A stretch of 64,000 nucleotides of DNA, from contig NZ_CP090953.1 in NCBI RefSeq assembly GCF_021513175.1, positions 987,001 through 1,051,000 of the forward strand, read 5' to 3'. Made by a program: the position numbers and the translations under genes. The notes below the pieces were generated by a model, which worked only from the letters and a program-made list of their open reading frames with translations, was not told where the DNA came from and ran no database searches. Position 1 is the first letter of the stretch. Every line of letters starts with the position of its first letter. Positions 54,229-62,910 of this stretch are shown in pieces. Origin of the DNA: Sphingomonas sp. S2-65 (GTDB taxonomy: Bacteria > Pseudomonadota > Alphaproteobacteria > Sphingomonadales > Sphingomonadaceae).

Positions 54229-54433
54229 TTCACGCGAAGACGCGAAGATTTTTTCGCGCAGAGGCGCAGAGGACGCAGAGAAACAGGACCTGCCACTGTG
54301 TCGGGAGACTAAGCACCCCAAGGCTAATCGCCGACTAGCGATAATTCCTGCGGCTGAACCAGCTTCTTCTCTGCGTCCTCTGCGCCTCTGCGCGAACCAC
54401 TATCTTCTTCGCGAGCTTCGCGCCTTCGCGTGA
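54229..54433. repeat. Dispersed inverted repeat (family B, CGCGAAG type), copy 1
   Basis: The left arm (TTCACGCGAAGACGCGAAGA, then TTTTTTCGCGCAGAGGCGCA and GAGGACGCAGAG) is mirrored on the right (CTCTGCGTCCTCTGCGCCTC, TGCGCGAAC, TTCGCGCCTTCGCGTGA). The centre (about 54285-54360) is unique. Copies 2 and 3 are at 56055-56302 and 57608-57830. Together with the family A element that follows, it fills the 409-base gap after astD. Confidence 0.85.
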
Positions 54434-54437
54434 CCCA

Positions 54438-54576
54438 AATAAATCCTCCCCGGCACGGGGAGGGGGACCAGCGAAGCTGGTGGAGGGGGCTCTCCACAAG
54501 GGGTATCGCTTGGGGATATCCCCCTCCACCACCAGCGAGCGCTGGCGGTCCCCCTCCCCGTTCCGGGGAGGATTTA
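54438..54576. repeat. GC-rich dispersed inverted repeat (family A), before GH5 gene
   Basis: AAATCCTCCCCGGCACGGGG followed by AGGGGGACCAGCGAAGCTGG and TGGAGGGGG, mirrored by CCCCCTCCACCACCAGCGAG, CGGTCCCCCTCCCCGTTCCG and GGGAGGATTT. The symmetry is almost complete. No gene is enclosed. Confidence 0.88.
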
Positions 54577-54634
54577 CGTCGAGCCCTCACCGCAGCTACA
54601 CCCCTCCCCAAACACAAGAGAGGGGCCCCACCAC

Positions 54635-55990
54635 ATGACCACCCGCCGCGACCTACTCGGCGCCGCCGCAGCCCTGACCGGCACGCTGGCACTCCCCGCC
54701 ACCACCCTCGCCAAGGCCACACCCGGCCAATTCGTCCGCCGCGAAGGCACCCGGCTCACGCTCCGCAACAAGCCCTACCGCTTCGTAGGCGCGAACATCT
54801 GGTACGGCGCCTATCTCGGCGCCAATACCGAATACGGCAACCGCGACCGCCTCCGCCGCGAGCTCGACAAACTCCAGTCGATCGGCGTCACCAACCTGCG
54901 CCTGCTCGCCTCCTCGGAAACATCGCCGCTCAAGAACGCAGTCAGCCCCAGCTTCCGCAGCCGCGGCACCGTCTACAATCCCGCGCTGCTCGACGGGCTA
55001 GACTTCTGCCTCGCCGAAATGGGCAAGCGCGGCATGAAGGCGGTGCTCTACCTCACCAATTTCTGGGAATGGTCGGGCGGCATGATGACGTATCTCAGCT
55101 ACGTCAACGGCGGGAAGTACATCGACGCCAACGACCCCGCCCACCCCTGGCCGCAATTCGCCGACGCGACATCGGAATTCTACCGCACGCCCAAGGCGAT
55201 CGCGCTCTACCACGACTGGGTCCGCGCGCTGGTCGGGCGCACCAATGCCGTCACCGGCACGCCCTATCGCGACGATCCCACGATCATGGCCTGGCAGCTC
55301 GCCAACGAGCCACGCCCCGGCGGCGGGCCACAGGTCGCCGCGCGCAACCTCCCCTTCTTCCAGGATTGGGTCCGCGGCACCGCCCGCCTCATCAAGACGC
55401 TCGACCAGAACCACCTCGTCTCGACCGGCAGCGAGGGGCTGAAGGGCAGCGTCGAGCGCGCCGACATCTACAACACCGAGCACGGCTTCCCCGAGATCGA
55501 TTATTGCACCGCGCATATCTGGCCGCTCAACTGGAGCTGGGTAAGCGCCAAGGACCTGCCCGGCACCCACGAAGCCGGCCGCGCCAAGGTCGCCGAATAT
55601 CTCCAGCAGCACGAAGCGCTCGCGCGCGGCCTGAACAAGCCGCTGGTGATCGAGGAGTTCGGCTATCCCCGCGACGGCGGCGGCTATGATCCCGAAAGCA
55701 CGACAGCCTTCAAGGACCTTTATTATGGCCAGATCTTGGCCGCGGTGCGCGACAGCGTCCGCACCGGCGGACCGATCGCCGGCTCCAACTTCTGGGCCTG
55801 GAACGGCGAAGGCCGCGCCGTCCACGGCGACCACCGCTTCCGCACCGGCGACACCAGCTGGGTCGGCGACCCGCCCCATGAGCCCCAGGGCTGGTACGGC
55901 GTCTACGACACCGACGCCTCCACGCACGCCCTGATCAAGTCCCACGCCCAGGCGCTAGCCGTCGCAGCAGCCCCCACCGCCGCCCGCTAG
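54635..55990 (+). CDS. Glycoside hydrolase family 5 (mannanase-like)
   Basis: The product has 451 residues. MTTRRDLLGAAAALTGTLAL is a Tat signal. The TIM-barrel catalytic acid/base is Glu225 in AWQLANEPRPGG and the nucleophile Glu341 in LVIEEFGYPRDG. The sequence resembles GH5 subfamily 7 endo-beta-mannanases (for example VGANIWYGAYLGANTEYG near the start of the domain and TNFWEWSGGMMTYL). It should cleave beta-mannan or a similar polymer in the periplasm or outside. With the nearby GH11 xylanase it suggests use of plant hemicellulose. Confidence 0.88.
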   Translation: MTTRRDLLGAAAALTGTLALPATTLAKATPGQFVRREGTRLTLRNKPYRFVGANIWYGAYLGANTEYGNRDRLRRELDKLQSIGVTNLRLLASSETSPLKNAVSPSFRSRGTVYNPALLDGLDFCLAEMGKRGMKAVLYLTNFWEWSGGMMTYLSYVNGGKYIDANDPAHPWPQFADATSEFYRTPKAIALYHDWVRALVGRTNAVTGTPYRDDPTIMAWQLANEPRPGGGPQVAARNLPFFQDWVRGTARLIKTLDQNHLVSTGSEGLKGSVERADIYNTEHGFPEIDYCTAHIWPLNWSWVSAKDLPGTHEAGRAKVAEYLQQHEALARGLNKPLVIEEFGYPRDGGGYDPESTTAFKDLYYGQILAAVRDSVRTGGPIAGSNFWAWNGEGRAVHGDHRFRTGDTSWVGDPPHEPQGWYGVYDTDASTHALIKSHAQALAVAAAPTAAR

Positions 55991-55997
55991 CCCCCAG

Positions 55998-56032
55998 TCA
56001 TCCCGGCCTTGAGCCGGGATCCCGCTTCTTCT
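55998..56032. repeat. Dispersed repeat (GTCATCCCGGC family), copy 2
   Basis: Apart from one base it repeats the left half of the element at 11219. It starts 8 bases after the GH5 stop. The inner palindrome CCCGGC...GCCGGG suggests a terminator-like fold. Confidence 0.8.
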
Positions 56033-56054
56033 GTCGCCCCATCGCTAAGTTGAT

Positions 56055-56302
56055 TTCACGCCAAGGCGCGAAGACGCGAAGGGTTTAGAAGAAGATAGGG
56101 GTTCACGCAGAGGCGCGAAGGCGCAGAGACGGTTTGCCCAGCGACGCGATCGGAAGACCGCAAGCATCGCAGCGTGCTGGGCCCGTAAAATCATTCCTGC
56201 CGCTGCGCGGCCTTTCTCTCACTTCTTCTCTGCGCCTCTGCGCCTCTGCGCGAACCTCTACCTTCTTCTGCCTTCCTTCGCGTCTTCGCGCCTTCGCGTG
56301 AA
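56055..56302. repeat. Dispersed inverted repeat (family B), copy 2
   Basis: It has the same outer arms as copy 1 (CACGCCAAGGCGCGAAGACG and AGGGGTTCACGCAGAGGCGC on the left; CTGCGCCTCTGCGCGAACCT and CGCGTCTTCGCGCCTTCGCG on the right). The centre differs in sequence. No gene is enclosed. Confidence 0.85.
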
Positions 56303-56306
56303 CCAA

Positions 56307-56432
56307 CATCCTCCCCCGCCAGGGGGAGGTGGCGCCAAAGGCGTCGGAGGGGGAGGACTCCCTGCCGGCTGTGGTCGCTCACCTCCCCCTCCGTCATGCT
56401 GCGCATGCCACCTCCCCCTGGCGGGGGAGGAT
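56307..56432. repeat. Inverted repeat, family A variant, before cobA
   Basis: ATCCTCCCCCGCCAGGGGGA with GGTGGCG and GTCGGAGGGGGAGGAC on the left, mirrored by CACCTCCCCCTCCGTCATGC and GCCACCTCCCCCTGGCGGGG on the right. The inner modules differ from the main family. With the two previous elements it fills the 532-base gap between the GH5 gene and cobA; no gene is seen there. Confidence 0.8.
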
Positions 56433-56522
56433 CCTCGTCTCACCCCCACACAAAAGTTCCGCTACGTCCCCCCCAAGCATCCGTCGATTGCCGCCCAAGG
56501 CCCACAGGCCCATCTGCCATCC

Positions 56523-57308
56523 ATGGCATCTCTCCTCGATCCCGCCGCACGCGGCCGCGTCATCCTGGTTGGTGCAGGCCCCGGCGATCCCGGCCTGCTC
56601 ACCGTCCGCGCCGTCGAGGCGCTCGCCCAAGCCGACGTCCTCGTCCATGACGGCCTGGTCGATCCGCGCGTGCTCGATCTCGCTCCCCAGGCGCACCGCA
56701 TCTCGGTCGCCAAGCGCCGCAGCCGCCACACCCTGCCGCAGGAGTCGATCAACGCCCTCATCGTCGCGCATGTGAAGACCGGCGCGATCGTCGTGCGTCT
56801 GAAGGGCGGCGACCCGTTCATCTTCGGCCGCGGCGGCGAGGAAGTCGAAGCCGTCCGGGAAGCCGGCCTGCCGGTCGAAGTCATCCCCGGCGTGTCGGCA
56901 GCCCTCGGCGCCGCAGCCGAAGCGATGCTCCCCCTCACTCATCGCGACTGGTCCAGCGCGGTCAGCTTCGTCGCGGGCCAGTGCAAGGGCCTGACCGACC
57001 AGGACTGGTCCGGCCTCGCCGGCAAGGGCCGCACGCTGGTCATCTACATGGGGGTCGCCACCGCCAGCGCCATCGCCGACAAGCTGATGACCGACGGCGT
57101 CGCCCCCGACATGCCCGTCGCCGTCCTCGAACGCGCCACGCTCCAGGGCCACCGCGCGCTGCGTACCTTGCTCGCCGATCTCGGCCCGATGGTCGCGCGC
57201 GAAGACGTGAAGAGCCCGGCCGTGATCGTCGTCGGCGAAGTCGTCCGCTTGGCCGACGCGCAGGACAAGCTCGCCAAATGGGCCCAGGCGGCGGAGGTGC
57301 TGGCATGA
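56523..57308 (+). CDS. cobA: Uroporphyrinogen-III C-methyltransferase
   Basis: The product has 261 residues, a SAM methylase for siroheme (and cobalamin) synthesis. Marks are ILVGAGPGDPGLLTVRAVEA, then VRLKGGDPFIFGRGGEEVEA and PVEVIPGVSAALGAAAEAML. It provides the siroheme cofactor for the sulfite reductase encoded downstream. It lacks the N-terminal dehydrogenase/ferrochelatase half of CysG. Its stop overlaps the DUF2849 start (ATGA). ATG 56523 begins right at the family N-terminus. Confidence 0.92.
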   Translation: MASLLDPAARGRVILVGAGPGDPGLLTVRAVEALAQADVLVHDGLVDPRVLDLAPQAHRISVAKRRSRHTLPQESINALIVAHVKTGAIVVRLKGGDPFIFGRGGEEVEAVREAGLPVEVIPGVSAALGAAAEAMLPLTHRDWSSAVSFVAGQCKGLTDQDWSGLAGKGRTLVIYMGVATASAIADKLMTDGVAPDMPVAVLERATLQGHRALRTLLADLGPMVAREDVKSPAVIVVGEVVRLADAQDKLAKWAQAAEVLA

Positions 57309-57601
57309 GGCTGCTCACCGGCAACGACCTCGTCACCGGCGACGTCACCTGGTGGACCGGCGAAGGCTGGTCGCGCCATATCGAGGACGCCAAGGACGTC
57401 GGCGACCAGGGCGACATCCTCGCCCATACCGAGGAAGCCGCCCGCCGCGTCAACACGCCCTATGTGATCGAAGCCGAGGCGACGCCCGAGGGCCCCCGCC
57501 CCGCCCACATCAAAGACCGCATCCGCGCGCTCGGCCCCACCGTGCGGCCGGACCTGACGCTCAAGCCGGCAGACCCCAACGCCGGAAGCTGGGTGATATG
57601 A
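57305..57601 (+). CDS. DUF2849 protein of the sulfite-reductase operon
   Basis: The product has 98 residues. DUF2849 proteins are found between siroheme and sulfite reductase genes in alphaproteobacteria, and this one occupies that place. Typical parts are LLTGNDLVTGDVTWWTGEGW and AHTEEAARRVNTPYVIEAEA. No function is established; a role in sulfite reductase maturation or electron transfer is guessed. It overlaps cobA by 4 bases. A family B repeat separates it from cysI. Confidence 0.85.
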   Translation: MRLLTGNDLVTGDVTWWTGEGWSRHIEDAKDVGDQGDILAHTEEAARRVNTPYVIEAEATPEGPRPAHIKDRIRALGPTVRPDLTLKPADPNAGSWVI

Positions 57602-57607
57602 ATTTGA

Positions 57608-57830
57608 TCACGCGAAGACGCGAAGACGCGAAGAAGAGGTTCGCGCAGAGGCGCGGAGGCGCGGAGAGTCAGTCGCCGCGTCAGCGGCAGGAAATCTCCC
57701 GCCGGAGCAGCGTGCCGAGAGGAGTCGAAGGTCTCCCGGCCGAAGCCGCAAGCATATCTCTCTGCGCCTCCGCGCCTCTGCGCGAACCTCTAACTTCTTC
57801 TTCCTTCGCGTCTTCGCGCCTTCGCGTGAA
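57608..57830. repeat. Dispersed inverted repeat (family B), copy 3, inside the sulfur operon
   Basis: Left arm CACGCGAAGACGCGAAGACG, then AGAAGAGGTTCGCGCAGAGG; right arm CTCTGCGCCTCCGCGCCTCT, then GCGCGAACCT and CGCGTCTTCGCGCCTTCGCG. It interrupts the usually close spacing between the DUF2849 gene and cysI, so it may be a recent insertion. Confidence 0.85.
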
Positions 57831-57878
57831 CCCACTCTTCTTCACGCCCCAAAGCGCCCCCCAACTCCAGGCGATCTG

Positions 57879-59513
57879 ATGTACAAGTACGACGAATACG
57901 ACCATTCCATCGTCGCCTCGCGGATCGACGAGTTCCGCGACCAGGTTCGCCGCCGCCTCGAAGGCCATCTGACCGAGGATCAGTTCAAGCCGCTGCGGCT
58001 GATGAACGGCCTGTATCTCCAGCTGCACGCGTACATGCTGCGCGTCGCCGTGCCCTATGGCACCCTCGACGGGCGCCAGATGCGCATGCTCGGCCACATC
58101 GCGCGCAAATATGATCGCGGGTACGGCCATTTCACCACGCGGCAGAACATCCAGTTCAACTGGATCAAGCTCGGCGACACGCCCGACATCCTGGAAGAAC
58201 TCGCCACGGTCGAGATGCACGCCATCCAGACCAGCGGCAATTGCATCCGCAACATCAGCTCCGACCAATATGCGGGCGCCGCCGCCGACGAGCTGACCGA
58301 CCCGCGTCCCTGGGCCGAGCTGCTGCGTCAGTGGAGCACCTTCCACCCCGAATTCACGTACCTCCCGCGCAAGTTCAAGATCGCGGTGATCGCGTCGGAC
58401 ACCGACCGGGCGGCGATGCGCCTCCACGATATCGGCATCCAGATCGTCCGGAACGACGCCGGCGAATTCGGCGGGCGCATCTATGTCGGTGGCGGCATGG
58501 GCCGCACGCCGATGATCGCGCCGCTGATCCGCGATTTCGTGCCCTACGAAGACTTCATCAGCTATCTCGAGGCCTGCCTGCGCGTCTACAATCGCTATGG
58601 CCGCCGCGACAACATGTACAAGGCGCGGATCAAGATCCTCGTCCACGAGATCGGCGCCGACGACTATCGCCGGCAGGTCGAGGATGAGTTCCTCGAAGTG
58701 AAGAAGCTCGCAATTGATCCGCCACGCGTGGAGCTTGAGCGTATTTCCGCGCATTTTGCGCCGCCGCCGTACGAAAACGGGCTTTCTGACGACATCGATC
58801 GCACCGATCCCGACTTCGCCGTTTGGGTCGATCAGAATGTTTCTGCTCACAAAACAGCGGGTTACGCGATCGTCAACATCAGCCTGAAGCCGAGCGGCGG
58901 AATCCCGGGCGACGCGTCCGCGGATCAGATCGATGTCATGGCCGACTTGGCGGAACGCTTCAGTTTCAACGAGTTACGCGTAACCCACGCCCAGAACATC
59001 GTCCTCCCCCACGTCGCCAAACGCGACCTCTACCCCGTCTACCAGATACTCAAAGAATCAAACCTGGCCGAACCCAATCTAGACCTGATCAGCGACATCA
59101 TCGCCTGCCCCGGTCTCGACTATTGCAGCCTCGCCAACGCCCGCTCGATCCCCCTGGCGCAGAAGATCGCGACCCGTTTTTCGGACCTCGACCGCCAGCG
59201 CGACCTGGGTGAACTGAAGCTCAAGATTAGCGGCTGCATCAACGCCTGTGGCCACCACCACGCCGGCCACATCGGCATCCTCGGCGTAGACCGTAAGGGC
59301 ACCGAAAACTTCCAGCTTCTCCTAGGCGGCTCGGGCGCGGAGGACGTCAGTCTGGGCAAGATTACCGGCCCGGGTTTCTCAGAAGATGGCATCGTCGACG
59401 CGATCGAGAAGACCACCGACGTCTATCTCGCCCAACGCGAACAAGGCGAGCGCTTCGTCGACACCTATCGCCGCATCGGCATGGAGCCATTCAAGGAGGC
59501 CATCTATGGCTAA
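57879..59513 (+). CDS. cysI: Sulfite reductase (hemoprotein), siroheme/[4Fe-4S]
   Basis: The product has 544 residues. It reduces sulfite to sulfide. The cluster and siroheme ligands are CPGLDYCSLANAR and GCINACGHHHAGHIG (four Cys). The N-terminal half has the duplicated substrate domain (TTRQNIQFNWIKLGDTPDIL). Codon choice changes around 58700-59060, with more T- and A-ending codons than the flanks. It overlaps the next gene by 8 bases. Confidence 0.93.
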   Translation: MYKYDEYDHSIVASRIDEFRDQVRRRLEGHLTEDQFKPLRLMNGLYLQLHAYMLRVAVPYGTLDGRQMRMLGHIARKYDRGYGHFTTRQNIQFNWIKLGDTPDILEELATVEMHAIQTSGNCIRNISSDQYAGAAADELTDPRPWAELLRQWSTFHPEFTYLPRKFKIAVIASDTDRAAMRLHDIGIQIVRNDAGEFGGRIYVGGGMGRTPMIAPLIRDFVPYEDFISYLEACLRVYNRYGRRDNMYKARIKILVHEIGADDYRRQVEDEFLEVKKLAIDPPRVELERISAHFAPPPYENGLSDDIDRTDPDFAVWVDQNVSAHKTAGYAIVNISLKPSGGIPGDASADQIDVMADLAERFSFNELRVTHAQNIVLPHVAKRDLYPVYQILKESNLAEPNLDLISDIIACPGLDYCSLANARSIPLAQKIATRFSDLDRQRDLGELKLKISGCINACGHHHAGHIGILGVDRKGTENFQLLLGGSGAEDVSLGKITGPGFSEDGIVDAIEKTTDVYLAQREQGERFVDTYRRIGMEPFKEAIYG

Positions 59514-59925
59514 GCGCGACGCGGTATTTCCCGCAAACCCCCACGCCCTGTTCGCCGAGCATCGCTACTCGCCGGCAATCCGCGCAGGTGGCCTATTGTT
59601 CGTTTCGGGCCAGGTCGGCGCACGTACCGACGGTAGCCCCGAACCGGACACCGAAGCCCAGATCCGCCTCGCCTTCGACAATCTCGTGGCGATCCTTGAG
59701 GCGGCGGGCTGCACCTTCGCCGACGTGGTCGATACGACCTTGTTCATGATCGATCCCGACGGGGATTTCGAAACGCTGATGAAGGTCCTGCCCGACTATT
59801 GGGGCGAAGCGCCCTACCCTACGCTCACGGGTGTAAGCGTGAACTGGCTCGCCGGCTTCCGCTTCGAGATCAAGGTCGTCGCGCAACTTCCGCAAGGCCA
59901 ACTTCTGCAGGGATCGCCAGCATGA
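59506..59925 (+). CDS. RidA family protein inserted in the sulfur operon
   Basis: The product has 139 residues from ATG 59506, which overlaps cysI. The RidA/YjgF fold has the start FAEHRYSPAIRAGGLLFVSG (SGQVG) and the later ARPIAD-like region DVVDTTLFMIDPDGDFETLM, then APYPTLTGVSVNWLAGFRFE. Family enzymes deaminate reactive enamines or imines. Its presence between cysI and DUF934, where most alphaproteobacteria have no gene, is unusual. It overlaps DUF934 by 4 bases, so translation is coupled. Confidence 0.88.
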   Translation: MAKRDAVFPANPHALFAEHRYSPAIRAGGLLFVSGQVGARTDGSPEPDTEAQIRLAFDNLVAILEAAGCTFADVVDTTLFMIDPDGDFETLMKVLPDYWGEAPYPTLTGVSVNWLAGFRFEIKVVAQLPQGQLLQGSPA

Positions 59926-60347
59926 CCAGCCTGCTGCGCTACCGCGACGATGACGCGCATGACGAACCAGCCGTCACACTTGACGGATTTCTGGGCCAGT
60001 CCAACGCCACGGCCGTCCGCATCGAAGCCGGCGAGGACGCTCGCGTGCTCCTGCCGCATCTCGACCGCATCGCTCTGGTGGAAGTCAGCTTCCTCAAGTT
60101 TCGCGATGGCCGTGGCTATTCCTCCGCCCGGATCCTGCGAGAGGCGGGCTATGCCGGCGAACTACGCGCGCAGGGCGACGTCTTGGTGGATCAAATCCCG
60201 CTGATGCGCCGCTGCGGCTTCGACAGCTTCGCACCCGAGGCGCCGGTGGACGAAGCCGTGCTCCACGCCAGCCTCACCCGCTACGAGCATACATATCAGG
60301 CTGCCGCGGACGGCCATGTCCCCGTCTGGAAACGCCGCCATGGCTGA
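59922..60347 (+). CDS. DUF934 protein
   Basis: The product has 141 residues. DUF934 members sit next to cysI and cysH in many alphaproteobacteria, and this one fits the position. Marks are ALVEVSFLKFRDGRGYSSAR and ILREAGYAGELRAQGDVLVD, then MRRCGFDSFAP. The family role is unknown, but genetic links suggest a job in electron supply or assembly for sulfite reductase. It overlaps both neighbours. Confidence 0.88.
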   Translation: MTSLLRYRDDDAHDEPAVTLDGFLGQSNATAVRIEAGEDARVLLPHLDRIALVEVSFLKFRDGRGYSSARILREAGYAGELRAQGDVLVDQIPLMRRCGFDSFAPEAPVDEAVLHASLTRYEHTYQAAADGHVPVWKRRHG

Positions 60348-61116
60348 AGCAATGCGAAAGATCGACCGGGTGGACGTCGCACCTTGCTTCACGGCGGCCG
60401 ATGCGATTCGGCTCAACACCCGCTTCCGCGACGCTACGACGCAAGAAGTACTCCAGGCGGTTCTGCGCGAGCACCTGCTCGGCGAGATCGCGCTGGTGTC
60501 CTCGTTCGGCGCGGAAGCCGCAACACTGCTTCACTTGGTCGCAAGCGTCGACGCAAGCGTGCCCGTGCTGTTCCTAGATACCGGCAGGCACTTTCCTGAA
60601 ACGCTCGCCTATCGTGATGAACTCGCCGCCCGTCTGCGCCTCAGAGACCTGCGCAATCTTCAGCCAGACCCGCAGGTGATCGCCGCACGCGACGCCACCG
60701 AATTGCGCTGGTCGTTCGATCCCGACGGCTGCTGCGAGATCCGCAAGGTCGTGCCGCTCGCCAGCGCGCTAGTCGGTTTCGACGCGACGATCACCGGGCG
60801 CAAGTCGTTCCAGGCCAGCACACGCAATGCGTTGGCCCGCTTCGAGGTCGACCCCAGCGATGACACCGGCCGGATGAAGTTCAACCCTCTCGCAGACTGG
60901 ACCAAGGCTGAGTTGGATGCCTATTTCGCCCGGCACAACCTTCCCCAGCATCCACTTGTCGAGCAAGGATACGCATCGATCGGTTGCGCACCATGCACCA
61001 GCATCGTCAAACCGGGCGAAGACCCACGTGCCGGACGTTGGCGTGGCTGGAACAAGACCGAATGCGGCATCCACACGCCGGCGAAGGATGACGACCCGGA
61101 CCAGCCGGTGTTCTGA
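60340..61116 (+). CDS. cysH: Assimilatory adenylyl-sulfate/phosphoadenylyl-sulfate reductase
   Basis: The product has 258 residues. It reduces (P)APS to sulfite with thioredoxin. The [4Fe-4S] cluster Cys are in DPDGCCEIRKV and GCAPCTSIV and the catalytic Cys in KTECGIHTP, which is the iron-sulfur (APS-type) form. The substrate loop VSSFGAEAATLLHLVA and RKSFQASTRNALARFE are typical. ATG 60340 lies inside the end of DUF934; an upstream ATG at 60316 is less likely. It is the last gene of the sulfur operon. Confidence 0.92.
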   Translation: MAEAMRKIDRVDVAPCFTAADAIRLNTRFRDATTQEVLQAVLREHLLGEIALVSSFGAEAATLLHLVASVDASVPVLFLDTGRHFPETLAYRDELAARLRLRDLRNLQPDPQVIAARDATELRWSFDPDGCCEIRKVVPLASALVGFDATITGRKSFQASTRNALARFEVDPSDDTGRMKFNPLADWTKAELDAYFARHNLPQHPLVEQGYASIGCAPCTSIVKPGEDPRAGRWRGWNKTECGIHTPAKDDDPDQPVF

Positions 61117-61159
61117 GCCGGCGCTTGGCGTACGCCACCGTTTGTGGTTACGCGAGCCG

Positions 61160-62284
61160 ATGGCCCTGTTTCCCGACCTCGATCGCGACTTGGCGGCGCT
61201 GGGTGCCGCAAGTCGGCGCCGGGTGCTGGCACCCCGGACTGGCCGCGACTTCGCCTCGAACGATTATCTTGGCCTCGCCAGTTCGCCTCGCCTCGCCGCA
61301 GCGATCGACGGCGCGCTGACCCGCGGCGTGCCTGTAGGTTCCGGCGGCTCGCGACTGCTGCGCGGTAATCACCCGGAGCATCAAGCGCTTGAGGCCGAAG
61401 CCGCTGCATTCTTCGGCAGCGAATCCGCCCTCTACTTGTCGAGCGGCTATGCTGCCAACGCCATGCTGTTCGAGACGCTGCCTCAACGCGGCGACCTGAT
61501 CGTTTATGATGAGCTGATCCACGCCAGCGCCCATGAAGGCATGCGGCTTAGTCGAGCGAGCAGTCACCCAGCCACGCACAACGACATCACGGCGTTCGAG
61601 GATGTGATCTCCAGCTGGCGCCGACAGGGCGGCATCGGCCGCCCGTGGATCGCGTTGGAAAGCCTCTACAGCATGGACGGCGACCAGGCGCCCTTGCCCG
61701 GCTTTGCCGAGCTGGCGGATCGCACCGGCGCGATCCTGCTTATCGACGAAGCGCATGCAACCGGTGTGTTCGGCGCGCATGGCCGTGGCCTTTCCGCCGC
61801 AATGGCCTCCCGCGACAATGTCGTCAGCCTGCATACCTGCGGCAAGGCACTGGGGTGCGAAGGGGCGCTGATCGCAGGACCCGCGATCGTCACCGACTTC
61901 CTGGTCAATCGCGGACGGGCCTTCATCTTCTCCACCGCCCCCTCCCCGCTTATGGCCGCAGCCGTGCGCGAGAGCCTGCGCATCCTTCAGGATGAGCCCG
62001 AACGTCGCGAGCGGCTCGACGCGCTGGTCGCCCATGCGCACCGGTTGCTCGTCCCCGCAGGAGCCCGCGCAACAGGGTCGCAGATCCTCCCGCTCGTTCT
62101 GGGCGACGATGCCCGCACCATGCACGTCGCTGCCGCGCTTCAGGCGCAGGGCTTCGATGTCCGGGGCATCCGCCCTCCTACCGTGCCAGCAGGGACGTCG
62201 CGGTTGCGCATCTCGTTGACGCTGAATGTGTCTTTTGACGACGTCGCGGCACTGGCGCAGGCGCTTACCGGAGAGGCACAATGA
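61160..62284 (+). CDS. bioF: 8-amino-7-oxononanoate synthase
   Basis: The product has 374 residues, a PLP enzyme joining pimeloyl-CoA/ACP and alanine in biotin synthesis. The PLP Lys is in [20 protein letters not shown], with [20 protein letters not shown] (Asp-Glu-x-His) before it and the substrate-binding [20 protein letters not shown] at the start. ATG 61160 gives the family N-terminus. It precedes bioD and bioA, forming bioF-bioD-bioA; bioB and bioC are not in view. Confidence 0.93.
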   Translation: MALFPDLDRDLAALGAASRRRVLAPRTGRDFASNDYLGLASSPRLAAAIDGALTRGVPVGSGGSRLLRGNHPEHQALEAEAAAFFGSESALYLSSGYAANAMLFETLPQRGDLIVYDELIHASAHEGMRLSRASSHPATHNDITAFEDVISSWRRQGGIGRPWIALESLYSMDGDQAPLPGFAELADRTGAILLIDEAHATGVFGAHGRGLSAAMASRDNVVSLHTCGKALGCEGALIAGPAIVTDFLVNRGRAFIFSTAPSPLMAAAVRESLRILQDEPERRERLDALVAHAHRLLVPAGARATGSQILPLVLGDDARTMHVAAALQAQGFDVRGIRPPTVPAGTSRLRISLTLNVSFDDVAALAQALTGEAQ

Positions 62285-62910
62285 CCCGCGCCATCGTCGT
62301 CACCGGCACCGATACAGGCATCGGCAAGACCGTCTTTGCCGCGGCACTTACTGCGGCGTTGGACGCAACCTATTGGAAACCGGTGCAAAGTGGGCTCGAG
62401 GAAGGCGAAGACAGCGACACCGTCGCGCAGCTTGCCGCGCTTCCGCCCGAGCGCATCCTTCCCCCCGCCTATCGCCTGCGCACGCCCTGCTCTCCCCACC
62501 GCGCTGCCGAGATCGACGGGGTCGAAATCGAGCCGAAACGCCTCCAGCTTCCCCAAATCGAGCGCCAATTGATCATCGAAGGCGCCGGCGGCGTGCTCGT
62601 GCCCGTCACGCGCACCCTGCTCTACGCGGATCTGTTCGCCCGGTGGGGGCTTCCCACCGTCCTTGTCGCCCGCACCGCGCTGGGCACGATCAACCACAGC
62701 CTGCTTTCCCTGGAAGCGTTGCGCGCACGGGGGGTAAACATGCTCGGCATCGCCTTTGTCGGCGACGCGAACGAGGACAGCGAGGCGACGATCTGCGCGA
62801 TCGGCAAGGCCCGCCGGCTCGGTCGCCTGCCGATCCTCGCCTCGCTGGATCCCGGCCGTCTTGGCCAAGCCTTTGCGCAGAACTTTCGCCTGGGGGACTT
62901 CACCGCGTGA
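62281..62910 (+). CDS. bioD: Dethiobiotin synthetase
   Basis: The product has 209 residues. The ATP-binding P-loop reads [20 protein letters not shown], then [17 protein letters not shown] and [20 protein letters not shown] with the catalytic Lys/Gly segments. It closes the ureido ring of dethiobiotin using CO2 and ATP. It overlaps bioF by 4 bases (ATGA) and bioA by 4 bases (GTGA), so the three are one translationally coupled unit. Confidence 0.95.
   Translation: MTRAIVVTGTDTGIGKTVFAAALTAALDATYWKPVQSGLEEGEDSDTVAQLAALPPERILPPAYRLRTPCSPHRAAEIDGVEIEPKRLQLPQIERQLIIEGAGGVLVPVTRTLLYADLFARWGLPTVLVARTALGTINHSLLSLEALRARGVNMLGIAFVGDANEDSEATICAIGKARRLGRLPILASLDPGRLGQAFAQNFRLGDFTA

Noticed and set aside
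56307..56432. 71-codon minus-strand frame overlapping the repeat before cobA
   Set aside because: Entirely inside inverted repeat DNA, with translation made of repeat-derived peptides.
54229..57830. Repeated CGCGAAG and GCAGAGGC units considered as a CRISPR array
   Set aside because: The units are short, arranged as inverted arms with non-uniform spacing, and there are no cas genes.
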